A stretch of 59,800 nucleotides of DNA from GCA-2718035 sp964435285 (GCA_964435285.1 CAYSYA010000010.1:1-59800), one strand, 5' to 3'. Positions 1 to 8,721 are shown, counted from the first letter of the stretch. The notes: generated by a model not told the origin, from the sequence alone. A program made the numbers and translations.

Positions 1-22
1 GAGAGTATACATCAAAGAATAG
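1..22 (+). other. possible 3' tail of a gene entering from the left edge
   Basis: Reading from base 2 gives a short open stretch (RVYIKE) ending in TAG at 20-22, just before a hairpin terminator. Reading from base 1 instead stays open to a TGA at 52-54, inside the hairpin. The first is the more natural gene end, but there is too little sequence to name a product or be sure it is coding. Confidence 0.25.
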
Positions 23-41
23 TTTTAAATAAAACTAGATT

Positions 42-72
42 AAAAAAGCCCTGAATCTTCAGGGCTTTTTTT
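42..72 (+). terminator. intrinsic terminator before the two-component operon
   Basis: A 7-bp stem, GCCCTGA (48-54) pairing with TCAGGGC (59-65), has a 4-base loop. It is flanked by an A run (42-47) and a T run (66-72), so it is a classical Rho-independent hairpin that also works partly in reverse. It separates whatever enters from the left edge from the regulator gene that starts at 97. Confidence 0.85.
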
Positions 73-96
73 ATATTTAATAAATATAAATCGATT

Positions 97-759
97 ATGC
101 CACAAAGTATTTTAATTGTTGATGATGAAAAGGATATATTGGAATTTCTAAGTTATAATTTAAAAAATGAAGGATACAAAGTTTTTCAAAGTAGAAGTGG
201 AGAAGAAGCAATTAATATAACAAATGAAATAAATCCTGATTTAATAATTTTAGATATAATGATGGGAGGGATTAATGGTATTGAAACTTGTCGTCTTTTA
301 AGAAAAAAAGAAAATTTAAAGGATACATTAATTGTTTTTTTAACTGCTAGGAATGAGGATTTCTCAGAAATAGCTGCCTTCGAAGCAGGAGCAGATGATT
401 ATATTTATAAGCCAATAAAACCAAGAGTTTTTCTAAGTCGAATTCAAGCAATATTAAAACGTGTAACAAATCAAGAAAAACAAAAATTTGGTAATTTAGA
501 AATAGATATTGAGTCCATGCAAATTAAAGTAGATGGCAAAGAACAAACACTCAGAAAAAAAGAATTTTTATTATTAAAGCTTTTAACTTCTAAGCCAGGA
601 AAAGTTTTTAGAAGAGAAGAAATAATGAATACGGTTTGGGGCTCAGATGTAATTGTAGGAGATAGAACAATTGATGTTCATATAAAAAAATTGCGGGAAA
701 AAATTTCTTCAGAAATGATTAAAACAATAAAGGGTTTTGGATATAAATTTGAATTTTAA
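97..759 (+). CDS. OmpR/PhoB-family DNA-binding response regulator
   Basis: Cytoplasmic transcription regulator activated by phosphorylation. Residues 1-120 form a receiver domain with the acidic pair D9/D10, phosphoacceptor D53 (in LIILDIMM), switch T83 and K105 (YKP). Residues about 128-220 are a winged-helix DNA-binding domain ending in the usual TIKGFGYKF wing. The 220-residue length is normal for the family. The gene is followed after 50 bases by a histidine kinase and then a PhoX-type phosphatase that overlaps the kinase, so a PhoB-like role in phosphate starvation is a reasonable inference. The sequence alone does not separate PhoB from other OmpR paralogues. The ATG follows an AT-only leader. 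Confidence 0.9.
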   Translation: MPQSILIVDDEKDILEFLSYNLKNEGYKVFQSRSGEEAINITNEINPDLIILDIMMGGINGIETCRLLRKKENLKDTLIVFLTARNEDFSEIAAFEAGADDYIYKPIKPRVFLSRIQAILKRVTNQEKQKFGNLEIDIESMQIKVDGKEQTLRKKEFLLLKLLTSKPGKVFRREEIMNTVWGSDVIVGDRTIDVHIKKLREKISSEMIKTIKGFGYKFEF

Positions 760-809
760 AATTTATAATTTTTCATTCTCAAGTATATAAATAAAAATAC
801 CATTTTGAA

Positions 810-1586
810 ATGAGTAGTACTAAAAAAAAGAAAAAAAAACACTACATAATAAAGAAAATAAAGCAACAAGAAATTCAAGCCTTAAAACGTGCTGCTAAAT
901 ACAGAAGAGAATTTCTTGGTAATGTTTCACATGAACTAAAGACTCCTATTTTTAATATTCAAGGTTATGTTCACACTTTGCTGGATGGTGCAATTAAAGA
1001 TGATAATGTAAACATTAAGTATTTACAAAGAACTAGCAAAAGCATTGATAGATTGATTGCAATAATAGATGATTTAGATGCAATATCGAGACTAGAATCA
1101 GATGAATTAAAATTAGAAATAACGAGTTGGGATATAATAGAATTAATAAATGAAGTATTCGAAACCTTTGAGGTTAAAAGTGAAAAAAAGAATATAAAAT
1201 TAAAGTTACCAAAACATCAAAAACCGCTTTTTGTAGAAGCTGATAGAAACAAAATAAGTCAAGTTCTTTATAATTTAATTTCAAATGCTATAAAATATGG
1301 ACAAGAATTTGGAGAAGTTAGGGGGCGGGTAACAAACGAATCGAATCAAATTCTAATTTCTATTAAAGATAATGGTATCGGTATAGATGAAGAGAACATA
1401 CCAAGATTATTTGAAAGATTCTATAGGGTCGATAAGGGTAGGTCTAGAAGTGAAGGGGGAACAGGTCTTGGTCTAGCAATTGTAAAACACATTATAGAAG
1501 CTCATGATGAAAAAATTGAGGTGTTGAGTGAAAAAAATGTGGGCACAGAATTTATATTTACTTTAAAAAAAGTAACAAATGAATAG
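810..1586 (+). CDS. soluble sensor histidine kinase (PhoR-like catalytic core)
   Basis: Autophosphorylating partner of the regulator just upstream. The HisKA dimerisation helix carries H41 in VSHELKTP. The ATPase domain has an N box (NLISNAIKYG), a G1 box (DNGIGID), an F box (LFERFYRVD) and a G2 box (GTGLGLAI). At 258 residues it is only the catalytic core: there is no membrane segment or PAS/HAMP sensor, and the reading frame is closed by TAA at 792-794, so no longer start exists. The N-terminus is a lysine-rich tail encoded by an A-rich tract (about 822-839) that could suit membrane or protein contact. The 3' end overlaps the phosphatase gene by 8 bases, implying co-translation. Confidence 0.9.
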   Translation: MSSTKKKKKKHYIIKKIKQQEIQALKRAAKYRREFLGNVSHELKTPIFNIQGYVHTLLDGAIKDDNVNIKYLQRTSKSIDRLIAIIDDLDAISRLESDELKLEITSWDIIELINEVFETFEVKSEKKNIKLKLPKHQKPLFVEADRNKISQVLYNLISNAIKYGQEFGEVRGRVTNESNQILISIKDNGIGIDEENIPRLFERFYRVDKGRSRSEGGTGLGLAIVKHIIEAHDEKIEVLSEKNVGTEFIFTLKKVTNE

Positions 1587-3153
1587 AAGAGATTTTTTAA
1601 ATTTCCTAGGTAAAACTATCACGATTGGAGCTGCCGCGCCACTACTTTCCAAGGCAAAATTAATTGAGTATATAAATTATTCAAATATAAAAGGAATTAA
1701 ACCATCCGATAAAGATGAAGTTGTGTTAGCTGATGACTTAAAATATCAAATATTAATTTCTTGGAAGGATAACATTAATAAAAAACAAAAATTTGGATTT
1801 AACAATGATTATATAGCTTTTTTACCCGGAAAAAATGCTAATGAAGGATTCCTGTGGGTTAATCATGAATATATTCATCCCTTGTTTTTTTCAGCTAAAC
1901 CTAATGATGAAAAGACTATAGAAGATGTTAAAGATGAAATGAGAAATGTTGGAGGAAGTTTTTTCAAAGTCTATAAAAACTTCAAAACATGGAAGGTTGA
2001 TATTAATAATAAATATAATAAAAGAGTTGACGCATTAGATAAAATACCATTTGATAATAAAACATTAATTGAGGGCTCTTCTTTTGCTATTGGAACTTTA
2101 GCTAATTGTTCCGGTGGTATAACTCCTTGGAGAACAATATTAACTTGTGAAGAAAATTATGATATGTTTTATGGAGAGAGAAACTTAAGAAACAGGAGTA
2201 TAGCTAAAACTTCATATGATGTTGGGTGGACAAAATATTATCCTTTTCCTCCTGAGCATTATGGTTGGGTAGTTGAAGTAGATCCCTTTTCTGGAAAAAA
2301 AAGAAAATTAATTTCTTTAGGAAGATGTGCCCATGAGTGTGCAACAGTAAAACAATTAAATGATAAAAGATTAGTGGTTTACACTGGAGATGATATGGAC
2401 AATGGTTGTTTATATAAGTTTATTTCAAATTCGCAAGGAAATTTAACAAATGGGAAGCTATATGTAGCGTCAATGGAAACTAAAAAATGGATTGAAGTAA
2501 ATTATGAAAAGCATAAAATTTTAAGAAAAAAATTCAAGAATCAAACGGAAGTTCTTACGTATTTGAGAGAGTCTGCAAAATTAATAGGTGGCACAGAGTT
2601 AGATAGGCCAGAAGACATTGAGATAGATCCATTTAATAATCATGTTGTTGTTGCCCTCACTAATAATTATTCGAAGAATGATATGCATGGTAGCTTATTA
2701 AAGATCATGGAAAAAGATAATAAACATGATTCATTAGACTTTGATTTTGAAACACTCAAAAGTGGAGGGGTGTCAACTGGTTTTTCTTGTCCTGATAATT
2801 TATTATTTGATAAAGTAGGTAATTTATGGTTCACCTCTGATATATCAGGGAGTAAAATGAATAAAAGCCCTGAATACTTACCATTTAAAAATAATGGTTT
2901 ATTTGTTTTAATTAGAAATGGAATTCAAGCTGGTGAAATTATTCAAGTTGCCTCTGCTCCAGTTGATGCAGAATTTACAGGTCCTTGTTTTTCTCCTGAC
3001 GGAAAAACACTTTTTTTAAGTGTTCAGCATCCTGGGGAGAGAAGTCCAAATTTAAATAATTTAACTAGTACTTGGCCTAATAAAAAAGATGGACCAAAGT
3101 CCTCTGTTATTACTATTCAGGGTAAATTAATTAATGAACTAATTAATATTTGA
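1579..3153 (+). CDS. phoX: PhoX/DUF839-family alkaline phosphatase, Tat-exported
   Basis: PhoX-type enzymes are Ca/Fe-dependent phosphatases that release phosphate from organic esters outside the inner membrane. The N-terminus is a twin-arginine signal (NRRDFLNFLG followed by a hydrophobic, alanine-rich stretch), which fits export of a folded metalloenzyme. Family landmarks include WVNHEYIHP, LTCEENYDMFYG, GRCAHECATV, YTGDDMDNG, RPEDIEIDP and the late FTGPCFSPDGKTLF. The length of 524 residues is shorter than many proteobacterial PhoX proteins. It overlaps the kinase gene by 8 bases, forming a regulator-kinase-phosphatase operon. The family is clear; phosphatase activity is inferred from it. 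Confidence 0.85.
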   Translation: MNRRDFLNFLGKTITIGAAAPLLSKAKLIEYINYSNIKGIKPSDKDEVVLADDLKYQILISWKDNINKKQKFGFNNDYIAFLPGKNANEGFLWVNHEYIHPLFFSAKPNDEKTIEDVKDEMRNVGGSFFKVYKNFKTWKVDINNKYNKRVDALDKIPFDNKTLIEGSSFAIGTLANCSGGITPWRTILTCEENYDMFYGERNLRNRSIAKTSYDVGWTKYYPFPPEHYGWVVEVDPFSGKKRKLISLGRCAHECATVKQLNDKRLVVYTGDDMDNGCLYKFISNSQGNLTNGKLYVASMETKKWIEVNYEKHKILRKKFKNQTEVLTYLRESAKLIGGTELDRPEDIEIDPFNNHVVVALTNNYSKNDMHGSLLKIMEKDNKHDSLDFDFETLKSGGVSTGFSCPDNLLFDKVGNLWFTSDISGSKMNKSPEYLPFKNNGLFVLIRNGIQAGEIIQVASAPVDAEFTGPCFSPDGKTLFLSVQHPGERSPNLNNLTSTWPNKKDGPKSSVITIQGKLINELINI

Positions 3154-3197
3154 AAAATAATTAATTTAAATTTAAGATTAAATTAATACATCTGTAG

Positions 3198-3953
3198 TTG
3201 GGATTTTTAGATAATTGCATAAAAAAATTTGAAACTATTTCATTAAAAGAAATGGATTCAGTTGCCCTTATGAAAAGAGTTGATACGAAGTTTCTAATAA
3301 ATAGAAATTTATTAGAAAGTATCTTCCCGTCTTTATCTACGCACTATAAAATATTAAAAGTTAATGGTACAACACAGTCGAGATATAATTCCTTTTATTT
3401 TGATACTATTAACTATAATTTTTTTTTAAATCATCATAATGGAAAATTAAATAGATTTAAGGTTAGATTTAGAGAGTATGTTGATTCCAAAACCTCTTTT
3501 TTAGAAGTTAAGAGAAAAAATCAAAGTGGAAAAACCATAAAAAAAAGAATTAAAGTAGATAGACCTTCTGAAAAACTAAATTCGGATCAAAAAAAATATA
3601 TTAATGAAATACTTAATAAAAAACAAGATTTAATTTATTGCCATACTAACAATTTTTTTCGTTTAACTCTGGTAAATAAATATTTAAAAGAAAGAATAAC
3701 ATTAGACTTTGATCTTGAGTTTATAAAAGATGACAAAATAATTTCTGAAAAAACAAATAATGTTGTAATAGTTGAGCTTAAACAAGAAAGTTTAAATAGA
3801 AACTCTTTTTTTTATAAATTGTTAAAAGAAAATGGTGTGCGACCATCCAGTATGAGTAAATATTGTATAGGCACGGCATTATTAAATAGTAATTTAAAAG
3901 CAAATAGGTTTAAAAAAAACTTTCGCATTTTAAATAAGATTAATAATAATTAG
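3198..3953 (+). CDS. VTC-domain protein (polyphosphate polymerase type)
   Basis: VTC domains belong to the triphosphate tunnel fold; the yeast member makes polyphosphate from ATP. Visible tunnel motifs are basic strands (FKVRFREY), ExK-type strands (FLEVKRK, VIVELKQE), RITLDFDLEF and the C-terminal MSKYCIG; the substrate-facing pattern looks intact. No membrane segment is seen. The start is TTG at 3198: a stop lies directly upstream, and the conserved N-terminal segment SLKEMDSVALMKRVDTKF would be cut by the first ATG at 3252. The DUF4956 gene follows after 12 bases, a pairing I recognise from many bacteria. Polymerase activity is inferred. Confidence 0.8.
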   Translation: MGFLDNCIKKFETISLKEMDSVALMKRVDTKFLINRNLLESIFPSLSTHYKILKVNGTTQSRYNSFYFDTINYNFFLNHHNGKLNRFKVRFREYVDSKTSFLEVKRKNQSGKTIKKRIKVDRPSEKLNSDQKKYINEILNKKQDLIYCHTNNFFRLTLVNKYLKERITLDFDLEFIKDDKIISEKTNNVVIVELKQESLNRNSFFYKLLKENGVRPSSMSKYCIGTALLNSNLKANRFKKNFRILNKINNN

Positions 3954-3965
3954 TAATATTATAAT

Positions 3966-4568
3966 ATGGAATTTTTAGGAATAGATCTTATTGATCAAAA
4001 AGATTTTTTAAAATTAATTGTTAGAGCAATATTTAATTTATTAATTATTGGAGGTATTGTGATGGGGCTCTACTACCCTTCTAACAAAAATAAAAATTAC
4101 GTTTTTACCTATTTACTAATTGCTGTAGTTGTTTTCTTTTTATGTTTTTTACTAGAAAATGTAAAATTAGAATTGAGCTTTGCTTTAGGTTTATTTGCAA
4201 TTTTTGGAATAATTAGATACAGAACAGAGACTATACCCATTAAAGAGATGACTTATTTATTTGTTGTTGTAGGGCTATCTGTTATAAATGCTCTTGCTAA
4301 TAAAAAAATAAGTTATGCAGAATTATTATTTGCAAATTTTGCTGTAGTTGGACTTAGTTATTTTTTCGAAAAAATTTGGCTTATTAAAAATACATTAAAA
4401 AGTAAAGTTGTCTTATATGAAAAAATTGAAATGATAACTTCTGAAAAAAGAACAGATCTTATGATTGATTTAGAAAAACGTACGGGTTTAAAAATAGAGA
4501 AGATAGAAATAGAAAACATAGATCTTTTAAGAGACACAGCGAAAATAAAAATCTACTATATTGAATAA
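3966..4568 (+). CDS. DUF4956 integral membrane protein
   Basis: Inner-membrane protein of unknown biochemical role. Hydrophobic helices are evident at roughly residues 14-35, 45-65, 68-83 and 95-130. The segment LFAIFGIIRYRTETIPIKEM between helices is the most family-like stretch. A soluble C-terminal tail of about 60 residues (KRTDLMIDLEKRTGL) resembles a small alpha/beta domain. Genes of this family commonly sit next to VTC-domain genes, as here, so the membrane protein may anchor the VTC enzyme or move its product; that is inference. Its last 8 bases overlap the next gene. Confidence 0.75.
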   Translation: MEFLGIDLIDQKDFLKLIVRAIFNLLIIGGIVMGLYYPSNKNKNYVFTYLLIAVVVFFLCFLLENVKLELSFALGLFAIFGIIRYRTETIPIKEMTYLFVVVGLSVINALANKKISYAELLFANFAVVGLSYFFEKIWLIKNTLKSKVVLYEKIEMITSEKRTDLMIDLEKRTGLKIEKIEIENIDLLRDTAKIKIYYIE

Positions 4569-5196
4569 AATAGTTATTCTTTTATTTTTTTTAAGTACTT
4601 TTTTTACTTTTTCTCAAGATGAAGAATCTGAGTTATGGGCAAAAATGAGCTTTAAAGAGAAAATAAATAAAAACTTATTTTTTTCCTTAGAGCCTGGTTC
4701 TAGGTATAATTTTGATAATTTTTTTTTCACAAAACAATTTTCAGATTTATCAATTGAGGCTCAAATATTAAAAAGTAAAATAGGAACTATTTCAATAGAA
4801 ATAGGAGGAAGATTAACTAAAATACCAAATCAAAGGACTCTTGGTAAAAGGCAATATTTTACAACCAACTACACTAAAAAAATTAATAAAATAAATCTTT
4901 CTTTGAGATCTAGACTTTTCTTTGAGCAGAATGTTGTTAACTATTATAAGAAATATTTTAGAAATAAATTAACTATTCAATACACTCAATCTAAATTAAT
5001 TAGACCATTTTTAGATGGTGAATATTTATCGGGACTAAACTCAAATAACGTAGATAAAATGAGATTTAGTATTGGTAACTCTTTTAAAATTTCAAAAAAA
5101 AGAACGTTAAAAATATTTTATAGACTTCAAAATACTATTGAAGATAATGTAAATAAAAAAAGAATTTTTGGTATTTACATATCTCAAAAATTGTAA
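4561..5196 (+). CDS. DUF2490-like outer-membrane beta-barrel protein
   Basis: A signal peptide (residues 1-18, ending TFSQ) is followed by alternating amphipathic strands (ELWAKMSFKEKI, LFFSLEPGSRYNF, ISIEIGGRLTK, LSLRSRLFFEQN), and the chain ends GIYISQKL, typical of a small outer-membrane barrel. DUF2490 proteins have this size (about 210 residues) and no established function. The TTG start is forced by the signal peptide and overlaps DUF4956 by 8 bases, so it is translated with the VTC/DUF4956 pair. It may be the outer-membrane part of that module. Confidence 0.7.
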   Translation: MNKIVILLFFLSTFFTFSQDEESELWAKMSFKEKINKNLFFSLEPGSRYNFDNFFFTKQFSDLSIEAQILKSKIGTISIEIGGRLTKIPNQRTLGKRQYFTTNYTKKINKINLSLRSRLFFEQNVVNYYKKYFRNKLTIQYTQSKLIRPFLDGEYLSGLNSNNVDKMRFSIGNSFKISKKRTLKIFYRLQNTIEDNVNKKRIFGIYISQKL

Positions 5197-5237
5197 ATGA
5201 TTATTATCTTTGAACTCACTTACTAATAATTAAAATC

Positions 5238-6614
5238 ATGAGACTATCGCTAATACTTTACTTTTTTCTATTTTCTTTTTTTGCTAATTCACAAATTTTT
5301 TTCTCTGAATATGCAGAGGGCACTTCTTATAATAAGTATTTAGAAATTTATAATCACTCAGACGATATTGTAGATTTATCAAATTTTGCTTTTCCAAGTT
5401 GTTCTAATGGATGTGATGTAGATGGTGAGTGGGATTATATGAATTATTTTCCTGAGGGAGCAGTAATTAATCCAGGAGATGTATATGTCATCGCTCATCC
5501 TAATGCAAATGATCCAACTGGACAGTATTACACAGAAGAAATTTCGATGTATAGTGATCACGAGTTCACATATTTAAGTAATGGCAATGATCTTTTTGCA
5601 TTAATTAACATTAATACTCAACAAATTTTAGATGTTATTGGAGCAATAGGCCCGGATCCTGGGGAGGGATGGGATGTCGCTGGAGTTGTAAATGCTACAA
5701 AAGACCACACACTAGTCAGAAAATCTAATGTTTCTGTAGGAAATTCAGGTAATTGGACGAGTTCAGCTGGCTCAAATTCTAATGATTCAGAATGGATTGT
5801 GTTGGATAATGAAGTTTGGGATAATTTAGGTTTTCATCAATGTGATTCATGTGGTTTTTCTGTTATTTATGGTTGTACGGATTCAAATGCAATAAATTAT
5901 AATGCAGATGCTACAATTGATGATGGGTCATGTGAATATACCATTATTGAAGGATGTTCTGATTCAACAGCATGTAATTATGATGCGTCAGCAACAAATG
6001 GATTTTTTATTTATTCAAATACTGACGCAAATATGACTATCGCATTAGAATATTCTGTTGGTCTTTCTGCAGGTCTTGAATCTGGTGATATAATTGGTGT
6101 TTTCTACACTGATAATTTTGGAAATTTAGTTTGTGGTGGTACTGCTCAATGGAATAATGAATCTTTAGCAATAGCTGCATGGGGAACAGAGTCCGGGTTA
6201 GATAATGGTTTTGAGGTGGGCGAAGAATTTGAATTTATTATTCAGAAGTTTAATGGTCAAATGTATTCAACAAATAACACAATGAACACTACTCCTCCAT
6301 TTTCTAGCTTATATACTGCAAATGGATTTGGTCAAATAACTGAGCTAATTTTAACTGAAATTTTGCTAGATGAAGAAAATTGTTTTTACCCTGAATTATA
6401 TTATGATTGCGATGGTAACTGTATTAATGATAGTGATGGAGATGGAATCTGTGATGAATTTGAACTTTCAATAGAAGAGGAGATTTTTAATAGTAAACTT
6501 TTAAGGTCTATTGATGTTACTGGGAGAGAAATCAATGATGATGAAAAGGTCAATAAAATTTTCATAAATATTTTTGAGGATGGAAAGGCCATCAAGTCTA
6601 TTAAAATAAAGTGA
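5238..6614 (+). CDS. secreted lamin-tail-domain protein with Cys modules and T9SS-like tail
   Basis: Predicted T9SS cargo of 458 residues. Residues 1-18 are a signal peptide (FANSQ). Residues about 19-170 look like a lamin-tail (LTD) domain (IFFSEYAEGTSYNKYLEIYN, then VDLSNFAF and NPGDVYVIAHP). A full Cys module (GCTDSNAINYNADATIDDGSC) follows, then a second module broken by an inserted domain of about 120 residues, with its Cys-containing end appearing after the insert (ENCFYPELYYDCDGNC, DSDGDGICDEFE). The C-terminus (RSIDVTGREI, then IFINIFEDGKAIKSIKIK) is a degenerate type A sorting signal. A candidate -7 box, TATCTTTG at 5205-5212, precedes the ATG; no clear -33 element was found. Confidence 0.75.
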   Translation: MRLSLILYFFLFSFFANSQIFFSEYAEGTSYNKYLEIYNHSDDIVDLSNFAFPSCSNGCDVDGEWDYMNYFPEGAVINPGDVYVIAHPNANDPTGQYYTEEISMYSDHEFTYLSNGNDLFALININTQQILDVIGAIGPDPGEGWDVAGVVNATKDHTLVRKSNVSVGNSGNWTSSAGSNSNDSEWIVLDNEVWDNLGFHQCDSCGFSVIYGCTDSNAINYNADATIDDGSCEYTIIEGCSDSTACNYDASATNGFFIYSNTDANMTIALEYSVGLSAGLESGDIIGVFYTDNFGNLVCGGTAQWNNESLAIAAWGTESGLDNGFEVGEEFEFIIQKFNGQMYSTNNTMNTTPPFSSLYTANGFGQITELILTEILLDEENCFYPELYYDCDGNCINDSDGDGICDEFELSIEEEIFNSKLLRSIDVTGREINDDEKVNKIFINIFEDGKAIKSIKIK

Positions 6615-6624
6615 TTTCATTTTA

Positions 6625-7272
6625 ATGAATAAATTAAATAAGATTTTATTGATAATTCTTTTTTTCAATTCATGTGTAAATGATAGAAATACTGAAGTTC
6701 AATTAGAAAAAACACTTGTTAACTCAAATGAAAATTGTGTGTATTCAGCTAATTTAAAAGCTACTGATGTAATATGGAGCGGTTTTAAAACAACTGATAA
6801 AATTAAAGTCACTGGAAAATTCAACAAGATTAGTTCAAATAAGATTCAAAATAAAAATGAATTTTCAAATTTGAGTGAGTTAATTGAAGATTTAGATTTT
6901 TCAATTGATTTAAGTAGTTCTTCGTCAGGAGATGAGATTAGAGATTTAAATTTAAAAAATTATTTTTTTAATTTACTTGCAAGTAATTTTGTTTTAAATG
7001 GAAAGTTTGAAAATATTGAAGACGATTCTGTTTATGTCGTTTTAGATTTTTTTGGAAAACAAAAAAAAGTCAAGTTAGGTTACGCATATAAAAATAAAAT
7101 GATTCAAATTAAAGGAAGTATTGATTTAGTAGAAAGTTTAGGAGCTATAAAAGCATTTGAAAGTATAAGTAATAAATGTTATGATTTACATAAAGGGCCT
7201 GATGGTGTCTCCAAAACTTGGAAAGAGGTAGATGTTTTGATTAAGGCGCCAATTATAAAAAGCTGTAATTAA
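6625..7272 (+). CDS. YceI-like lipoprotein
   Basis: The lipoprotein signal has C17 in LFFNSC, so lipidation and anchoring in the periplasm or outer membrane is expected. The mature part resembles the YceI lipocalin-like fold: an opening strand with ATDVIWSGFKTTDKIKVTG, the segment LIEDLDFSIDLSS, the 'RDLNLKNYFFN' motif that parallels the YceI 'R(D)..L....FF' segment, and a terminal DVLIKAPIIKSC. YceI proteins bind isoprenoid or other lipids; the ligand cannot be predicted here. The stop overlaps by 4 bases the stop of the oppositely oriented neighbour. Confidence 0.65.
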   Translation: MNKLNKILLIILFFNSCVNDRNTEVQLEKTLVNSNENCVYSANLKATDVIWSGFKTTDKIKVTGKFNKISSNKIQNKNEFSNLSELIEDLDFSIDLSSSSSGDEIRDLNLKNYFFNLLASNFVLNGKFENIEDDSVYVVLDFFGKQKKVKLGYAYKNKMIQIKGSIDLVESLGAIKAFESISNKCYDLHKGPDGVSKTWKEVDVLIKAPIIKSCN

Positions 7273-8249
7273 ATCATTGTGTTACACCCCCTCATCGAAG
7301 AATTTTGTAATCTACCTAGTACCTTAAAGTTATTATTTGAAATTTGCCCGTAGTCACTAGTTGCAATAAATGCACAAGAGTTAATATTTGATAAATCAAT
7401 TATATTTATTCCACCAATTGTTGTAGTATTTATTTTTAATGGGTTAGTTATTTCACGTATTAAAATTTTTTTCCAAGGGGGGCTTTTAAATTCTCCATTT
7501 TTATATGAGTAAGATTGTGACAGTAATTCTGTCATTCCATATTCAGATTGGATTGAGTTTAAATTAAATTTTTCTTTGAGAATTTCATATAAATTCTCTC
7601 TGACCATTTCTTTTTTCTTATTTTTCATGCCGCCAGTTTCAATAAGGTAGCCGCCACCCAAATCAAATTTATTATTCTCTGCTAAATCAAGGATTGCAAA
7701 TGATAATCCAATTAATATAAATGGGTTTTTATTACATTGAGCTTTTTGAATTTCCTCCTTTAACTTTGCATAATTATTTAAATAAAATCCACTTGCTGAT
7801 TTTTTAGAAGATTTAATAAAAAAGTCGCACATGTGAACCAGTGAAGAATTTGGAGCTTCTATTTTGTTAGGGGTTAGGCAAAAGAAAATGTAGTCATCAA
7901 TATTACCCCAAAACTTTTCGAAACAATAAGCTGAATTTTTTTCATAAAATTTAATATCATCAATATAGTGTTTACTTTTTACTTCAGAACTTGTCCCACT
8001 GCTATAAAAAACATGACTATGAAGTATGTTTTTACATAAAATTTTTTCTGTTTTAAAAAACTCAATTGGCAAAAATGGAATATCTTCGATTACCTTAACT
8101 CTATTAATATTAACACCAAGTAAGTCACAATATTTTTGATAAAAGTTATTATTGTTAATTTGATAATTAAATAACTCAAGAGCTAATTTTTCAAATTCTT
8201 GGTTATTTGATATCTCAAATATTTTTTTTTTAAAATTGCTTATATCCAT
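7269..8249 (-). CDS. LuxE/PaaK-like acyl-protein synthetase family protein
   Basis: Member of the adenylate-forming superfamily related to LuxE (acyl-protein synthetase). The phosphate-binding loop reads FYSSGTSSEVKSKHY. A later motif, SEYGMTELLSQSY, matches the 'E..YG.TE' adenylation signature, and a GGxLIETGGMK segment lies before it. The length of 326 residues is typical of the stand-alone LuxE-like proteins of Bacteroidetes. It is unlinked to any lux gene, so luciferase aldehyde supply is not implied; activation of a fatty acid or other carboxylate is the safest guess. It is transcribed away from the LMW-phosphatase gene through a 67-base divergent spacer. Confidence 0.75.
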   Translation of the reverse strand: MDISNFKKKIFEISNNQEFEKLALELFNYQINNNNFYQKYCDLLGVNINRVKVIEDIPFLPIEFFKTEKILCKNILHSHVFYSSGTSSEVKSKHYIDDIKFYEKNSAYCFEKFWGNIDDYIFFCLTPNKIEAPNSSLVHMCDFFIKSSKKSASGFYLNNYAKLKEEIQKAQCNKNPFILIGLSFAILDLAENNKFDLGGGYLIETGGMKNKKKEMVRENLYEILKEKFNLNSIQSEYGMTELLSQSYSYKNGEFKSPPWKKILIREITNPLKINTTTIGGINIIDLSNINSCAFIATSDYGQISNNNFKVLGRLQNSSMRGCNTMI

Positions 8250-8316
8250 TACTTTAAATTAATAAAATTTGATATATTATTGTGTAATTTTTCACTTCAT
8301 AATCATAAAAATATTA

Positions 8317-8721
8317 ATGAAAAATATACTTGTTTTGTGTACTGGTAATTCTTGTCGAAGTCAAATGGCAGAGGGTTTTTTACGTAAAAATGGTTATAAT
8401 GTGCAAAGTGCTGGATTAGAAAGTCATGGTTTAAATCAACTAGCAGTCAAAGTTATGAAAGAAATAGGAATTGACATTTCAAATCAAAATTCTAAAAAAA
8501 TTAACTCCTTAGATTTAAAAATGTATGATGTATTATTTACAGTATGTGATGATGCTAATGAATCATGTCCAATTATTCCAACAATAAAAAAAAGAATACA
8601 TAAGTCTTTTGTTGATCCAGCTAAAGTCAGAAATGAAATGAATAAGTTGCAAATATTTAGAGAGGTTAGGGACGAGATAAATTTTTTTTGTAATAAAGAA
8701 TTCAAAAAATTAGATGGCTAA
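8317..8721 (+). CDS. low-molecular-weight phosphatase / arsenate reductase-like protein
   Basis: The protein is 134 residues from the ATG at 8317; an upstream in-frame start at 8269 would add 16 residues before the family's usual 'KNILVLCTGNSCRS' opening and is rejected. The P-loop C-x5-R is C8-TGNSC-R14, S15 follows, and the DP motif with the general-acid Asp appears as FVDPAKV. This pattern fits both LMW tyrosine phosphatases and thioredoxin-type ArsC. The extra Cys in TVCDDANESCP is in the region where ArsC proteins carry their redox cysteines, so an arsenate reductase-like role is possible. The stop overlaps trmB by 8 bases. Confidence 0.8.
   Translation: MKNILVLCTGNSCRSQMAEGFLRKNGYNVQSAGLESHGLNQLAVKVMKEIGIDISNQNSKKINSLDLKMYDVLFTVCDDANESCPIIPTIKKRIHKSFVDPAKVRNEMNKLQIFREVRDEINFFCNKEFKKLDG

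Noticed and set aside
6401..6595. Minus-strand frame at the 3' end of the 5238 gene
   Set aside because: It is a shadow of the repeated aspartate-rich DSDGDGICDE region; nothing recognisable.
7269..8249. Bioluminescence (lux) function
   Set aside because: No luxA, luxB, luxC or luxD is nearby, and LuxE-like proteins are common in non-luminous Bacteroidetes.
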